Shown piece after piece: positions 49,292 through 61,000 of a DNA stretch of 64,000 nucleotides. Under the pieces are notes generated by a model. The model searched no databases. It was given only the letters and a program-made list of their open reading frames with translations, and was not told where the DNA came from. Source of the DNA: Microbispora sp. NBC_01189 (lineage in GTDB: Bacteria > Actinomycetota > Actinomycetes > Streptosporangiales > Streptosporangiaceae); the NCBI RefSeq assembly GCF_036010665.1, contig NZ_CP108581.1, positions 6,815,501 through 6,879,500 on the forward strand, read 5' to 3'. How positions within the stretch are numbered: position 1 is the stretch's first letter; each line of letters starts with the position of its first letter. The translations under genes and the position numbers were made by a program.

Positions 49292-52200
49292 GTGAGCGAC
49301 GACCAGATCCGGCATCTCCTCCGCCGTGTGACGGAGGAACTGCACAAGACACGCGAAGAACTACGGGACGTGCGGGACGAGCAGCGGGAGCCGATCGCGA
49401 TCGTGGGGATGGGCTGCCGCCTGCCTGGCGGGGTGACCTCCCCCGAAGACCTGTGGGACCTGGTCGCCGAGGGCCGCGACGCCGTCACCGAGTTCCCCGC
49501 CGACCGCGGCTGGGACCTCGACGCGCTCTACGACCCCGACCCCGACCAGCCCCACACCTCCTACACCCGCCACGGCGGCTTCCTCGACGACGTCGCCGGA
49601 TTCGACGCCGGATTCTTCGGCATCTCCCGCCGCGAAGCCCTCGCCAGCGACCCCCAGCAACGCCTCCTCCTCGAAGTCGCCTGGGAAACCCTCGAACGCG
49701 CCGGCATCGACCCCGCCACCCTCAAGGGCAGCCGAACGGGGGTCTTCACGGGGACCAACGGCCAGGATTACGCCAAGTCGTCGGGCCCTGCGCCGGAGGA
49801 GGTCGAGGGTTACCTGATCACGGGCACCGCGGCCAGCGTGCTGTCGGGGCGGATCGCCTACACCTTCGGTTTCGAGGGCCCGGCGGTGACCGTCGACACG
49901 GCCTGCTCGTCGTCGCTGGTCGCGCTGCATCTCGCCGTACGGTCGCTGCGATCGGGCGAGTCGGACCTGGCCCTCGCCGGTGGAGTCACGCTCATGACGT
50001 CGCCGGGCACGTTCGTCGAGTTCTCGCGGCAGCGGGGGCTCGCACCGGACGGACGGTGCAAGGCGTTCTCCTCCTCCGCCGACGGCACCGGCTGGGCCGA
50101 AGGCGCCGGCCTGCTGCTGGTCGAACGCCTCTCCGACGCCCAACGCAACAACCACCCCATCCTCGCCGTCGTCCGCGGCACCGCCATCAACCAAGACGGC
50201 GCCTCCAACGGCCTGACCGCACCCAACGGCCCCTCCCAGCAACGCGTCATCACCCACGCCCTCCACAACGCCGGACTCACCCCCGCCGACATCGACACCG
50301 TCGAAGCCCACGGCACCGGCACCACCCTCGGCGACCCCATCGAAGCCCAAGCACTCCTCAACACCTACGGCAAAAACCGCCCCACCGACCGACCCCTATG
50401 GCTCGGCTCCCTCAAATCCAACATCGGCCACGCCCAAGCCGCCGCCGGCGTCGCCGGAATCATCAAAACCGTCCAATCCATCCGCCACGCCCACCTCCCC
50501 CAAACCCTCCACATCGACCAGCCCACCCCCCACGTCGACTGGACCACCGGCAACCTCCAACTCCTCACCCACCCCCAACCCTGGCCCGACCACGACCACC
50601 CCCGCCGCGCCGCCGTCTCCGCCTTCGGCGTCAGCGGCACCAACGCCCACGTCATCATCGAACAAGCACCAGAGCCGACCGGCACGGTGACCACGACCGA
50701 CGGGCCCGCACTCCAGCAGCCGGCACAGGCCCGGGCGGCGGTCGCGCGTGACGAAGAGCATGTGGCGCCGGTGAACGGCGCCAGCGCGCCACGGCGAGAA
50801 TCAGATGCCACCCAGGGCGTCGGGCGTGGGGTGCCGGTCGTGGGATGGGTGGTCTCGGCGCGGTCACCCGAGGCGTTGCGCGCCCAGGCAGGGCGGCTGG
50901 CCGACCACCTGCACCGCCACCCGGGTCTGGACGCGGCCGACATCGCCCACTCCCTGGCCACCACCCGCGCCCGGTTCGACCACCGCGCCGTCATCACCGG
51001 CAGCAGCAAAAACGAACTGCTGGAGCGCACCCGCGCCCTCGCCGACGGCCGCACCACCCCCGGCGTCGTCACCGGAATCGCCCGCCCCGGCAAGACCGCC
51101 TTCGTCTACACCGGCCAGGGCAGCCAGCGAGCGGGCATGGGACGCGGCCTTTATGCCGCCCACCCCGCCTTCGCCGCCGCCTTCGACCAAGCCATCGAAG
51201 CATTGGACGAGCACCTGGCCGGGCACGCCCCCGTGCCACTACGCGAGGTCCTGCTCGGCGACGCCGACCCGGCGCTACTCGACCAGACCCTCTACACCCA
51301 ACCGGCGCTGTTCGCCCTGCAGACCGCCCTCACCCACCTGCTGTCCACGTGGGGCATCACCCCCCACGCGGTGGCCGGGCACTCCATCGGCGCCATCGCC
51401 GCCGCTCATGCCGCCGGCATCCTCACCCTCCCCGACGCCGCCGCCCTCGTCGCCGCCCGCGCCCGCCTCATGCACACCGCCCCACCCGGCGGCGCCATGA
51501 CCGCCATCAACGCCACCGAAGCACACGTCGCAGCCGAAATCGCCCCCTACGCGGGCAAGGCCACCATCGCCGCCGCCAACACCCCCACCTCCACCGTCAT
51601 CAGCGGCGACCACCACGCCGTCACCCACCTCACCCACCACTTCCGCGAGCAGGGGTACAAGGTCCGGGCACTGACCGTCAGCCACGCCTTCCACTCCCCC
51701 CACATGGACCCCATCCTGGAAGAGTTCGAACAGGCCGTGGCCGCGCTCGCCCTCACCCCGCCCACCGGGCCGGTCATCCCCTTCGTCTCCGACCTCACCG
51801 GCGCCACCGCCACCCCCGCCGACCTCACCGACCCCGCCTACTGGGCGGCCCACCTGCGCAACCCCGTCCGCTTCGCCGACGTCGTACGGCGGCTGCACGA
51901 GGGCCAGGAGCCGGGCGAGGAGGTGCGGACGTTCCTCGAGGTCGGCCCGGACGGCGTCCTCAGCGGGCTCATCCGCGAAACCCTCGACGGCACACCCGAC
52001 ATCGTCGCCGTCCCCGTGCTGCGCCGGGACCGGCCCGAACCCCACACCGCCCTCACCGCGGCCGCCCACGCCCACACTTACGGCACCCCCGTCGACTGGA
52101 CCACCGTCAACGGCCCCGCCACCACCGTCGACCTGCCCACCTACGCCTTCCAGCACGAACACCTCTGGCTCACCCCACCACCCCGCCAGACCGACCCCGC

Positions 52201-55200
52201 GCACCTCGGCCTCACCACCACCGCCCACCCCCTGCTCGGCGCCGCCCTCACCCTCGCCCACGCAGACACCACCGTCTACACCGGCACCCTCTCCCTCACC
52301 ACCCACCCGTGGCTCACCGACCACACCGTCTTCGACACCCCCATCCTCCCCGGCACCGCCTACCTCGACCTCGCCCTCCACGCCGCCGACCACACCGGCC
52401 ACACCACCATCGACGAACTCCTCCTCCACGCCCCACTCGCCCTGCCGGAGAACGGCGGCGTGCAGGTGCAGATCATCGTCACCGGCTCCGACCGGCCTAC
52501 CGTGGAGATCTACTCCCGGCCGGAGGGCGACACCGGAGACTGGACCCGCCACGCGACCGCCGTGCTGACCACGGACGACGCCGAGCCCGGCTTCGACCTC
52601 ACCGCCTGGCCTCCGGCGGACGCCGTAGAGGTGGACCTCGGCACGGCGTACGACCGGTTGCAGGAGACAGGCCTCGGGTACGGCCCGGCGTTCCGGGGGC
52701 TGCGCGCCGCCTGGCGGCGGGGCGACGAACTCTTCGCCGAGGTCGCCCTTCCCGAGGACGAACAAGCCGACGTGAGGGACTACGGCATTCACCCGGCGCT
52801 GCTCGACGCGGCGTTGCACGGGACCGCGCTGCACTGGCTGGACGGCACGCCGAGCGGCCACAGCAACCTGCCGTTCGCCTGGAGCGGGGTGCGCCTGCAC
52901 GCCACCGGCGCCACCGACCTGCGGGTACGCGTCACACTGGGCGACGCCGGATCGCTGTCGCTACAGGCCGCCGACCCCACCGGCGCACCGGTCGCCACGA
53001 TCGACACCCTCACCGCCCGCCTCGTCTCCAGGGAGCAGTTAGGCACGCCCGGATCCGCTCCTGACAACAGCCTGTTCCAGGTCGAGTGGTCACCCCTCGA
53101 ACTTCAACCGGCGGCACGCGAAGCCTGGGCCGTACTCGGCGACCGCGACCTCCACGACACCCTCCGCCGGACCGTCACCGCCTCCTACTACGACGACCTG
53201 ACCACCCTCACCGACGCCATCGACACCGCCGAACCCGCCCCCGACGTGATCGTCCTCCCGGTCCACCAGGAACGGGCCATCTCGGCCGACAACAGCGCCG
53301 GCGAGGACGGCAGGGCGGACGTGGACAACCCGGTGGCGGCGGCACATGCGGTGGCCGAACACACCCTGGCCACCCTGCAGGCCTACCTGGCCGACGACCG
53401 CCTAAGCGGCACCCGGCTGCTCGTCCTCACCCACCACGCCGTCGTCACCACCACCGAACAGCCCATCGACCTCGTGACCGCACCCGTCTGGGGACTGATC
53501 CGCTCCGCCCAGACCGAACACCCCGGCCGCATCCACCTCATCGACCACGACCACGACAGTCCCGGCCTGCTCCCCCAAGCCGCCGCAACCGCCCGCCACC
53601 ACGACGAACCCCACACCGCCCTCCGCCATGGCACCCTCCTCACCCCCCGCCTCACCCAGCACAGATCAGAAGACGCCCCCGAGGATGTTCAGCCGCGAGC
53701 CTGGGACCCCGACGGTACCGTCCTGATCACCGGCGGCCTCACCGGCATCGGCGCCCTCCTCGCCCACCACCTCGCCACCACACACGGCATCCGCCACCTC
53801 CACCTCGTCGGCCGACGCGGCCACCACACCCCCGGCGCCGACACCCTCATACGACAACTCACCACCGCCGGCGCCCACGTCACCATCACCGCCGCCGACA
53901 TCACCGACCCCCACGCCGTCCACCACCTCATCACCTCCATCCCAGCGGAGCACCCCCTCACCGCCGTCGTCCACGCCGCCGGCATCACCCACGACACACC
54001 CCTGCACGCCCTCACCCCCGACCACCTGCACCCCGTCCTCGCCCCCAAAATCGACGGCGCCACCCACCTCCACCACCACACCCGCCACCACAACCTCGCC
54101 GCCTTCGTCCTGTTCTCCTCCATCAGCGGCCTGCTCGGCGGCGCCGCCCAAGCCAACTACGCCGCCGCCAACACCTTCCACGACGCCCTCGCCCACCACC
54201 GCCACACCCAAGGCCTCCCCGCAACCAGCCTCGCCTGGGGACTGTGGGCCCACACCAGCACCCTCACCGCCGGCCTGGGTCAGAACGACCACAAGCGCCT
54301 GGCCAGGCTCGGCCTGCGTCCGCTGGAGACGGACCACGCCCTGGCCCTGTTCGACGCGGTGGTCTTCGGCCCGGCCGCGCAGCCGCCGGTGCTCGTACCG
54401 GCGCGCCTGAACACGGCGACCGACGCGCCGCCGCCCCTGCTGCGCCGCCTGATCTCCCCGCGCCGCCGTACGGTGCGGGCGGTCGCCGGGCAGGACGGCT
54501 CCCTCGCGGCACGGCTCGCCGGGCTGACCCCCGAACAGCGGAGCGCGGCCCTGCTCGACCTGGTCCGCACCGAAGTCGCCACCGTCCTCAGCCACCCCGA
54601 CCCCCACACCATCCCCCCCGACCGCCCCCTCATCGAACTCGGCCTCGACTCCCTCACCGCCATCGAACTCCGCAACCGCCTCACCACCACAACCACCCTC
54701 CGACTCCCCGCCACCCTCACCTTCGACCACCCCACCCCCCAGGGCATCGCCGATCTGCTGGACGGCCTGCTCGGCGGGGGCGGCCGGGCGGAGAAGGCGC
54801 CGGTGCAGGCCGAGACGACCGCCACCGGGTCGCTCGCGGACGATCCGATCGTCATCGTCGGGATGGCCTGCCGGCTGCCGGGCGGCATCGAGTCGCCGGA
54901 GGCGCTGTGGCGGCTCGTGGAACGCGGCGGGGACGCGGTGTCGGAGTTCCCCGCCGACCGGGGCTGGGACCTCGAACGGCTCTACGACCCCGATCCGGAC
55001 CACCTCGGCACCTCCTACACCCGGCACGGCGGGTTCCTGCGGGACGTCGCCGACTTCGACGCCGCCTTCTTCGGCATCTCGCCCCGTGAGGCGCTGGCGA
55101 CGGACCCGCAGCAGCGGCTGCTGCTCGAAGTGGCGTGGGAGGCGTTCGAACGGGCCGGGATCGACCCCCGGCGGCTGAGGGGCAGCCGCACCGGGGTCTT

Positions 55201-58093
55201 CGCGGGGGTGATGTACCACGACTACGCGCCCCGGCTGCAGGAGATCCCGGGTGACCTGGAGGGCTACCTCGTCAACGGCAGCGCGGGCAGCATCGCCTCG
55301 GGCCGCGTGGCGTACACGTTCGGCTTCGAGGGCCCGGCGGTGACCGTCGACACGGCCTGCTCGTCGTCGCTGGTCGCGCTGCACCTCGCCGCTCAGTCGC
55401 TGCGTACGGGCGAGTCGGACATGGCGCTGGCGGGAGGCGTCGCCGTGATGTCGTCGCCCGCCACGTTCGTCGAGTTCTCCCGGCAGCGCGCCCTGGCGGT
55501 CGACGGGCGGTGCAAGGCGTTCTCCTCCTCGGCGGACGGCACCGGCTGGGGCGAGGGCGTCGCCCTGCTGCTCCTCGAACGGCTGTCGGACGCGCGCAGG
55601 AACAACCACCCGGTGCTCGCGGTGGTCCGCGGCTCGGCCGTCAACCAGGACGGCGCGTCCAACGGGCTGACCGCCCCGAGCGGCCCGTCGCAGCAGCGGG
55701 TCATCCGGCAGGCGCTCGCCAACGCCGGGCTGACGACCGGCGAGGTGGACGTGGTCGAGGCGCACGGCACCGGCACGAAGCTCGGCGACCCGATCGAGGC
55801 GCAGGCGCTGCTGGCGACGTACGGCCAGGACCGCCCGGCGGACCGGCCGCTGTGGCTTGGCTCGCTCAAGTCGAACATCGCGCACACCCAGGCCGCGGCG
55901 GGCGGCGCCGGCGTGATCAAGATGATCATGGCGATGCGCGCCGGGGTGCTGCCGAAGACCCTGCACGTCGAGGAACCCAGCCCGCACGTGGACTGGTCGA
56001 GCGGCGGGGTACGCCTGCTCGACGAGGCGCGGCCCTGGCCGGAGGACGGCGGCCCGAGGCGGGCGGGGGTGTCGTCGTTCGGGGTGAGCGGTACGAACGC
56101 GCACGTGATCCTGGAGCAGCCCCCCGCCGCCGAGGAGCCGGTCCGGACGCCGGCCACCCCGCCGCCCGCAGTGCCGCCCGCCGTGCCGTGGGTGCTGTCG
56201 GGGCACCTGCCCGAGGCGCTGCGCGGCCAGGCCGTCAGCCTCGCGACGTACCTGGACGGCCGGGCGGACCTCGATCCGGTCGACGTGGCGCACTCCCTCG
56301 TCTCGGCCAGGACGCTGCTGGCCGAGCGCGCCGTCGTGGTCGCGCCGGACACGGCGGGGTTGGCCTCCGGGCTGGCGGCGCTCACCCGCGAGGGCGCGCT
56401 GCCCGGCCACGTCGTGCGCGGCACGGCCGACGTCGCCGGGAAGGTCGTGTTCGTCTTCCCCGGTCAGGGCGGGCAGTGGCCCGGCATGGCCGCCGGGCTG
56501 CTGGAGACGGCACCCGTGTTCGCGGAGCGGCTCGCGGAGTGCGAGCGGGCGCTGGGCGAGTTCGTCGACTGGTCCCTGCTCGACGTCGTGCGCGGCGTCC
56601 CCGGCGCGCCGGGGCTCGACCGGGTCGACGTGGTGCAGCCCGTGCTGTGGGCCGTCATGGTGTCACTCGCCGAGCTCTGGCAGTCGCACGGGGTCCGGCC
56701 CGACGCGGTGGTGGGCCACTCGCAGGGGGAGATCGCCGCGGCCGTGGTGGCGGGCGGGCTGTCGCTGCGCGACGCCGCCCGCGTGGTGGCCCTGCGCAGC
56801 CAGGCCATCCGGACCCTGTCGGGTGACGGCGGCATGGCGTCGGTGGCCCTGCCGCTGGAGGAGGCCGCGGCCCGGATCGCGCCCTGGGACGGCCGGCTGT
56901 CGGTCGGGGTCGTCAACGGGCCGGGCAGCGTGGTGGTGTCCGGCGAGGTCAGCGCCCTGGGCGAGCTGCTGGCCGCGCTCGACGCGGAGGGGGTGCGCAA
57001 TCGGCGGCTCCCCGTCGACTACGCGTCACATTCCGCCCAGGTCGAGCTGATCTCCGACGAGCTGCTGAAGGCGCTGTCCCCGATCACGCCCCGCGCGCTG
57101 ACCGTGCCCATGCTGTCGACCGTCACCGGCGAGTGGGCCGGGGAGGCGGAGCTCGACGCCGAGTACTGGTACGCGAACCTGCGGCGGCCCGTGCGGTTCG
57201 AGGCCGCGACCCGCGCGCTGGCGGCCGGTGGGCACACCGCGTTCGTGGAGATCAGCCCGCATCCGGTGCTGGCGTCGAGCGTCGAGGACACCCTGGACGC
57301 CGCTGCGGTCGCGCCCGCGCTGGTCACCGGGACGCTGCGGCGCGACGAGGGCGGGCCGGAGCGGTTCCTCGTGTCGCTCGCCGAGGCGTTCGTGCGGGGC
57401 GTGCCGGTCGACTGGGCCGTCGCCCTCCGCGGCGCCGATCCGCGCCGCGTCGACCTGCCGACCTACGCCTTCCAGCGCACCCGCTTCTGGCTCGACGCCT
57501 CGCGTACGTCCTCGGCGGGCGGCGCGGCGGACGACGGCGCGGCCGGAGAGCCGGCGCCCGAACCCGCGTCGCGGTTCGCCGGGCTCGACCCGGAGCAGCG
57601 CCGCGAGGCAGTGCTCGGCCTCGTCCGAACGGAGGTGGCGGCGGTGCTGCGGCACGCCGACGGTGAGGAGATCCCGCCGGCCAGGGCGTTCCGGGAGCTG
57701 GGGCTCGACTCGCTGACCGCCGTTGACCTGCGCAACCGGCTCCGTACGGCCACCGGGCTGCCCCTGCCGACCACGCTGATCTTCGATCACCCCTCGCCGG
57801 CCGCGGTGACCGACTACATCCTGTCGGCGCTGGCCGAGGCGGAGGCGGAGGCGGAGGCGGACGGGGACGGGGACGGGGACGGGGAACCCGCGGGTGATCC
57901 GCTGACCGCGCTGCGGCGGCTGGAGGCGAGCCTGCTCGCCGAACCCGGCGGCCGGGGCGAGGTCGTCTCCCGCCTGCGCGCGCTGCTGGCCCGCTTCGAC
58001 GCCCCGCTCGGCGCGGACGACGACCCGGACGACGAGATCGACCTCGACTCCGCCACCGACGACGAACTCTTCGACCTCCTGGACAGGGGCTGA
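49292..58093 (+). CDS. Type I modular PKS: module 2 (KS-AT-DH-KR-ACP) and module 3 (KS-AT-ACP)
   Basis: The product has 2933 residues. The GTG at 49292 is chosen because GGAAGG lies 7 nt before it; the ATG at 49277 has no ribosome-binding site. It opens with a coiled docking helix ([19 protein letters not shown]). Module 2: KS 33-455 (C205); AT 605-930 (S698, HAFHS H801: malonyl type); DH about 979-1250 (H1011 in [12 protein letters not shown]1172 in LLDAALH); KR about 1478-1660 (TGGLTG, K1586, Y1623; the LDD position reads THD); ACP S1787. Module 3: KS 1850-2275 (C2023; KSNIAH instead of KSNIGH); AT 2385-2700 (GHSQG S2477, YASHS H2580: methylmalonyl type); then ACP S2807 directly, so the beta-keto group stays. 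An acidic docking tail closes the protein. Confidence 0.95.
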   Translation: MSDDQIRHLLRRVTEELHKTREELRDVRDEQREPIAIVGMGCRLPGGVTSPEDLWDLVAEGRDAVTEFPADRGWDLDALYDPDPDQPHTSYTRHGGFLDDVAGFDAGFFGISRREALASDPQQRLLLEVAWETLERAGIDPATLKGSRTGVFTGTNGQDYAKSSGPAPEEVEGYLITGTAASVLSGRIAYTFGFEGPAVTVDTACSSSLVALHLAVRSLRSGESDLALAGGVTLMTSPGTFVEFSRQRGLAPDGRCKAFSSSADGTGWAEGAGLLLVERLSDAQRNNHPILAVVRGTAINQDGASNGLTAPNGPSQQRVITHALHNAGLTPADIDTVEAHGTGTTLGDPIEAQALLNTYGKNRPTDRPLWLGSLKSNIGHAQAAAGVAGIIKTVQSIRHAHLPQTLHIDQPTPHVDWTTGNLQLLTHPQPWPDHDHPRRAAVSAFGVSGTNAHVIIEQAPEPTGTVTTTDGPALQQPAQARAAVARDEEHVAPVNGASAPRRESDATQGVGRGVPVVGWVVSARSPEALRAQAGRLADHLHRHPGLDAADIAHSLATTRARFDHRAVITGSSKNELLERTRALADGRTTPGVVTGIARPGKTAFVYTGQGSQRAGMGRGLYAAHPAFAAAFDQAIEALDEHLAGHAPVPLREVLLGDADPALLDQTLYTQPALFALQTALTHLLSTWGITPHAVAGHSIGAIAAAHAAGILTLPDAAALVAARARLMHTAPPGGAMTAINATEAHVAAEIAPYAGKATIAAANTPTSTVISGDHHAVTHLTHHFREQGYKVRALTVSHAFHSPHMDPILEEFEQAVAALALTPPTGPVIPFVSDLTGATATPADLTDPAYWAAHLRNPVRFADVVRRLHEGQEPGEEVRTFLEVGPDGVLSGLIRETLDGTPDIVAVPVLRRDRPEPHTALTAAAHAHTYGTPVDWTTVNGPATTVDLPTYAFQHEHLWLTPPPRQTDPAHLGLTTTAHPLLGAALTLAHADTTVYTGTLSLTTHPWLTDHTVFDTPILPGTAYLDLALHAADHTGHTTIDELLLHAPLALPENGGVQVQIIVTGSDRPTVEIYSRPEGDTGDWTRHATAVLTTDDAEPGFDLTAWPPADAVEVDLGTAYDRLQETGLGYGPAFRGLRAAWRRGDELFAEVALPEDEQADVRDYGIHPALLDAALHGTALHWLDGTPSGHSNLPFAWSGVRLHATGATDLRVRVTLGDAGSLSLQAADPTGAPVATIDTLTARLVSREQLGTPGSAPDNSLFQVEWSPLELQPAAREAWAVLGDRDLHDTLRRTVTASYYDDLTTLTDAIDTAEPAPDVIVLPVHQERAISADNSAGEDGRADVDNPVAAAHAVAEHTLATLQAYLADDRLSGTRLLVLTHHAVVTTTEQPIDLVTAPVWGLIRSAQTEHPGRIHLIDHDHDSPGLLPQAAATARHHDEPHTALRHGTLLTPRLTQHRSEDAPEDVQPRAWDPDGTVLITGGLTGIGALLAHHLATTHGIRHLHLVGRRGHHTPGADTLIRQLTTAGAHVTITAADITDPHAVHHLITSIPAEHPLTAVVHAAGITHDTPLHALTPDHLHPVLAPKIDGATHLHHHTRHHNLAAFVLFSSISGLLGGAAQANYAAANTFHDALAHHRHTQGLPATSLAWGLWAHTSTLTAGLGQNDHKRLARLGLRPLETDHALALFDAVVFGPAAQPPVLVPARLNTATDAPPPLLRRLISPRRRTVRAVAGQDGSLAARLAGLTPEQRSAALLDLVRTEVATVLSHPDPHTIPPDRPLIELGLDSLTAIELRNRLTTTTTLRLPATLTFDHPTPQGIADLLDGLLGGGGRAEKAPVQAETTATGSLADDPIVIVGMACRLPGGIESPEALWRLVERGGDAVSEFPADRGWDLERLYDPDPDHLGTSYTRHGGFLRDVADFDAAFFGISPREALATDPQQRLLLEVAWEAFERAGIDPRRLRGSRTGVFAGVMYHDYAPRLQEIPGDLEGYLVNGSAGSIASGRVAYTFGFEGPAVTVDTACSSSLVALHLAAQSLRTGESDMALAGGVAVMSSPATFVEFSRQRALAVDGRCKAFSSSADGTGWGEGVALLLLERLSDARRNNHPVLAVVRGSAVNQDGASNGLTAPSGPSQQRVIRQALANAGLTTGEVDVVEAHGTGTKLGDPIEAQALLATYGQDRPADRPLWLGSLKSNIAHTQAAAGGAGVIKMIMAMRAGVLPKTLHVEEPSPHVDWSSGGVRLLDEARPWPEDGGPRRAGVSSFGVSGTNAHVILEQPPAAEEPVRTPATPPPAVPPAVPWVLSGHLPEALRGQAVSLATYLDGRADLDPVDVAHSLVSARTLLAERAVVVAPDTAGLASGLAALTREGALPGHVVRGTADVAGKVVFVFPGQGGQWPGMAAGLLETAPVFAERLAECERALGEFVDWSLLDVVRGVPGAPGLDRVDVVQPVLWAVMVSLAELWQSHGVRPDAVVGHSQGEIAAAVVAGGLSLRDAARVVALRSQAIRTLSGDGGMASVALPLEEAAARIAPWDGRLSVGVVNGPGSVVVSGEVSALGELLAALDAEGVRNRRLPVDYASHSAQVELISDELLKALSPITPRALTVPMLSTVTGEWAGEAELDAEYWYANLRRPVRFEAATRALAAGGHTAFVEISPHPVLASSVEDTLDAAAVAPALVTGTLRRDEGGPERFLVSLAEAFVRGVPVDWAVALRGADPRRVDLPTYAFQRTRFWLDASRTSSAGGAADDGAAGEPAPEPASRFAGLDPEQRREAVLGLVRTEVAAVLRHADGEEIPPARAFRELGLDSLTAVDLRNRLRTATGLPLPTTLIFDHPSPAAVTDYILSALAEAEAEAEADGDGDGDGEPAGDPLTALRRLEASLLAEPGGRGEVVSRLRALLARFDAPLGADDDPDDEIDLDSATDDELFDLLDRG
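49385..49739 (+). repeat. Duplicated PKS block: module 2 KS N-terminal third = 58196-58550
   Basis: About 355 bp matches 58196-58550 at offset 8811, with about three base differences by eye. Both sides drop to ordinary KS divergence after AGCCGAACGG, which marks a sharp boundary. Confidence 0.9.
50018..50668 (+). repeat. Duplicated PKS block: module 2 KS C-terminal half = 58829-59479
   Basis: About 650 bp matches 58829-59479 at the same offset (8811). Synonymous positions are conserved as well as the protein, including the long C-rich tract, so this is DNA-level identity and not just protein constraint. Confidence 0.9.
50834..51530 (+). repeat. Duplicated PKS block: module 2 AT N-terminal half = 59522-60218
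   Basis: About 700 bp matches 59522-60218 at offset 8688, with a divergent patch around the linker start. Module 1 (from about 45790) carries a less perfect third copy. Confidence 0.85.
52141..52453 (+). repeat. Duplicated PKS block: module 2 DH N-terminal part = 60796-61108
   Basis: About 313 bp matches 60796-61108 at offset 8655. It includes the DH active-site histidine region and ends where the two DH domains diverge strongly. Confidence 0.85.
53661..54271 (+). repeat. Duplicated PKS block: module 2 KR core = 62412-63022
   Basis: About 611 bp covers the KR cofactor motif to past the catalytic Tyr and matches 62412-63022 at offset 8751. A less similar patch lies near 53850-53945. The right boundary is abrupt at ACCGCCG. 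Confidence 0.88.
54521..54738 (+). repeat. Duplicated PKS block: module 2 ACP = 63266-63483
   Basis: About 218 bp covers the ACP including the Ser codon and matches 63266-63483 at offset 8745. The flanking linker and post-ACP sequences are unrelated. Confidence 0.88.
57837..57889 (+). repeat. Low-complexity GAGGCG / GACGGG repeats after ACP3
   Basis: Six-base units encode Ala-Glu repeats followed by Asp-Gly repeats in the docking tail of the second PKS. They form a flexible acidic linker before the terminal docking helices. Confidence 0.8.
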
Positions 58094-58099
58094 TTCCTG

Positions 58100-61000
58100 A
58101 TGGCGAACGACGACAAGCTGCGCGAATATCTCAAGCGTTCGATTGCGGAGACCAAGCAGGCGGAGAAACGGCTGCGGCAGATCGAGGCGAAGTCGCGGGA
58201 GCCGATCGCGATCGTGGGGATGGGCTGCCGCCTGCCCGGCGGGGTGGCCTCCCCCGAAGACCTGTGGGACCTGGTCGCCGAGGGCCGCGACGCCGTCACC
58301 GAGTTCCCCGCCGACCGCGGCTGGGACCTCGACGCGCTCTACGACCCCGACCCCGACCAGCCCCACACCTCCTACACCCGCCACGGCGGCTTCCTCGACG
58401 ACGTCGCCGGATTCGACGCCGGATTCTTCGGCATCTCCCGCCGCGAAGCCCTCGCCAGCGACCCCCAGCAACGCCTCCTCCTCGAAGTCGCCTGGGAAAC
58501 CCTCGAACGCGCCGGCATCGACCCCACCACCCTCAAGGGCAGCCGAACGGCGGTGTACGCGGGGGTGGCCGACCGTACGTACGGGGCACGGCTGCCGGAG
58601 GTGCCCGAGGACCTGGAGGGCTATCTGGCGATCGGCAACCTGGGCAGCGTGCTGTCGGGGCGGATCGCCTACGCCTTCGGCTTCGAGGGCCCGGCGGTGA
58701 CGGTGGACACGGCCTGCTCGTCGTCGCTGGTCGCGCTGCACCTGGCCGTCCAGGCCCTGCGTACGGGGGAGTGCGATCTCGCGCTCGCGGGCGGGGTGAC
58801 GGTGATGGCGAGCCCGATCGGATTCACCGAGTTCTCGCGGCAGCGGGGGCTCGCGCCGGACGGACGGTGCAAGGCGTTCTCCTCCTCCGCCGACGGCACC
58901 GGCTGGGCCGAAGGCGCCGGCCTCCTCCTGGTCGAACGCCTCTCCGACGCCCAACGCAACAACCACCCCATCCTCGCCGTCATCCGCGGCACCGCCATCA
59001 ACCAAGACGGCGCATCCAACGGCCTGACCGCCCCCAACGGCCCCTCCCAGCAACGCGTCATCACCCACGCCCTCCACAACGCCGGACTCACCCCCGCCGA
59101 CATCGACACCGTCGAAGCCCACGGCACCGGCACCACCCTCGGCGACCCCATCGAAGCCCAAGCACTCCTCAACACCTACGGCAAAAACCGCCCCACCGAC
59201 CGACCCCTATGGCTCGGCTCCCTCAAATCCAACATCGGCCACGCCCAAGCCGCCGCCGGCGTCGCCGGAATCATCAAAACCGTCCAATCCATCCGCCACG
59301 CCCACCTCCCCCAAACCCTCCACATCGACCAGCCCACCCCCCACGTCGACTGGACCACCGGCACCATCAACCTCCTCACCCACCCCCAACCCTGGCCCGA
59401 CCACGGCCACCCCCGCCGCGCCGCCGTCTCCGCCTTCGGCGTCAGCGGCACCAACGCCCACATCATCATCGAACAAGCCCCCGACCAGGCCGAGCCCGAG
59501 TCACCTCAGGGCGGTCCGCTGCCGGTCGTGGGGTGGGTGGTCTCGGCGCGCTCGCCGGAGGCGTTGCGCGCCCAGGCAGGGCGGCTGGCCGGCCACCTGG
59601 ACCGCCACCCGGGTCTGGACGCGGCCGACATCGCCCACTCCCTGGCCACCACCCGCGCCCGGTTCGACCACCGCGCCGTCATCACCGGCACCACACGACA
59701 GGAACTCCTCGACCGCACCCGCGCCCTCGCCGACGGCCGCACCACCCCCGGCGTCGTCACCGGGATCGCCCGCCCCGGCAAGACCGCCTTCGTCTACACC
59801 GGCCAGGGCAGCCAGCGAGCGGGCATGGGACGCGGCCTTTATGCCGCCCACCCCGTCTTCGCCGCCGCCTTCGACGAGGCCATCGAAGCATTGGACGAGC
59901 ACCTGGCCGGGCACGCCCCCGTGCCACTACGCGAGGTCCTGCTCGGCGACGCCGACCCGGCGCTACTCGACCAGACCCTCTACACCCAACCGGCGCTGTT
60001 CGCCCTGCAGACCGCCCTCACCCACCTGCTGTCCACGTGGGGCATCACCCCCCACGCGGTGGCCGGGCACTCCATCGGCGCCATCGCCGCCGCTCATGCC
60101 GCCGGCATCCTCACCCTGCCCGACGCCGCCGCCCTCGTCGCCGCCCGCGCCTGCCTCATGCACACCGCCCCACCCGGCGGCGCCATGACCGCCATCAACG
60201 CCACCGAAGCACAGATCACCCCCCACCTCGAGGCCTACACCGGCAAAGTCACCATCGCCGCGACCAACACCCCCACCTCCACCGTCATCAGCGGCGACCA
60301 CGACGCCGTCACCCACCTGACCGAGCACTTCCGCGCTCAAGGCACCAAGGTCCGAGCCCTGACCGTCAGCCACGCCTTCCACTCCCCCCACATGGACCCG
60401 ATCCTCGACGACTTCCAGAAGGCGATCGACGGCCTGACCCACACAGCCCCCGGCCTCACCTTCGTCTCCGACCTCACCGGCACCGTCACCCCTCCCGACG
60501 GACCCGCCTACTGGGCGGCCCACCTGCGCAACCCCGTCCGCTTCGCCGACGCCACCCGGACCCTGCACGACCAGGGCACCACCACCTACCTCGAAATCGG
60601 CCCCGACGGCATCCTCACCGGCCTCATCCGCGAAACGCTCGACGCCGAACAAGGCATCGTCGCCGTCCCCGCCCTGCGCCGGGACCGGCCCGAACCCCAC
60701 ACCGCCCTCACCGCCGCCGCCCACGCCCACACCCACGGCACCCCCGTCGACTGGACCACCGTCAACGGCCCCGCCACCACCGTCGACCTGCCCACCTACG
60801 CCTTCCAGCACGAACACCTCTGGCTCACCCCACCACCCCGCCAGACCGACCCCGCGAACCTCGGCCTCACCACCACCGCCCACCCCCTGCTCGGCGCCGC
60901 CCTCACCCTCGCCCACCACGACACCACCGTCTACACCGGAACCCTCTCCCTCACCACCCACCCCTGGCTCGCCCACCACACCGTCTTCGACACCCCCATC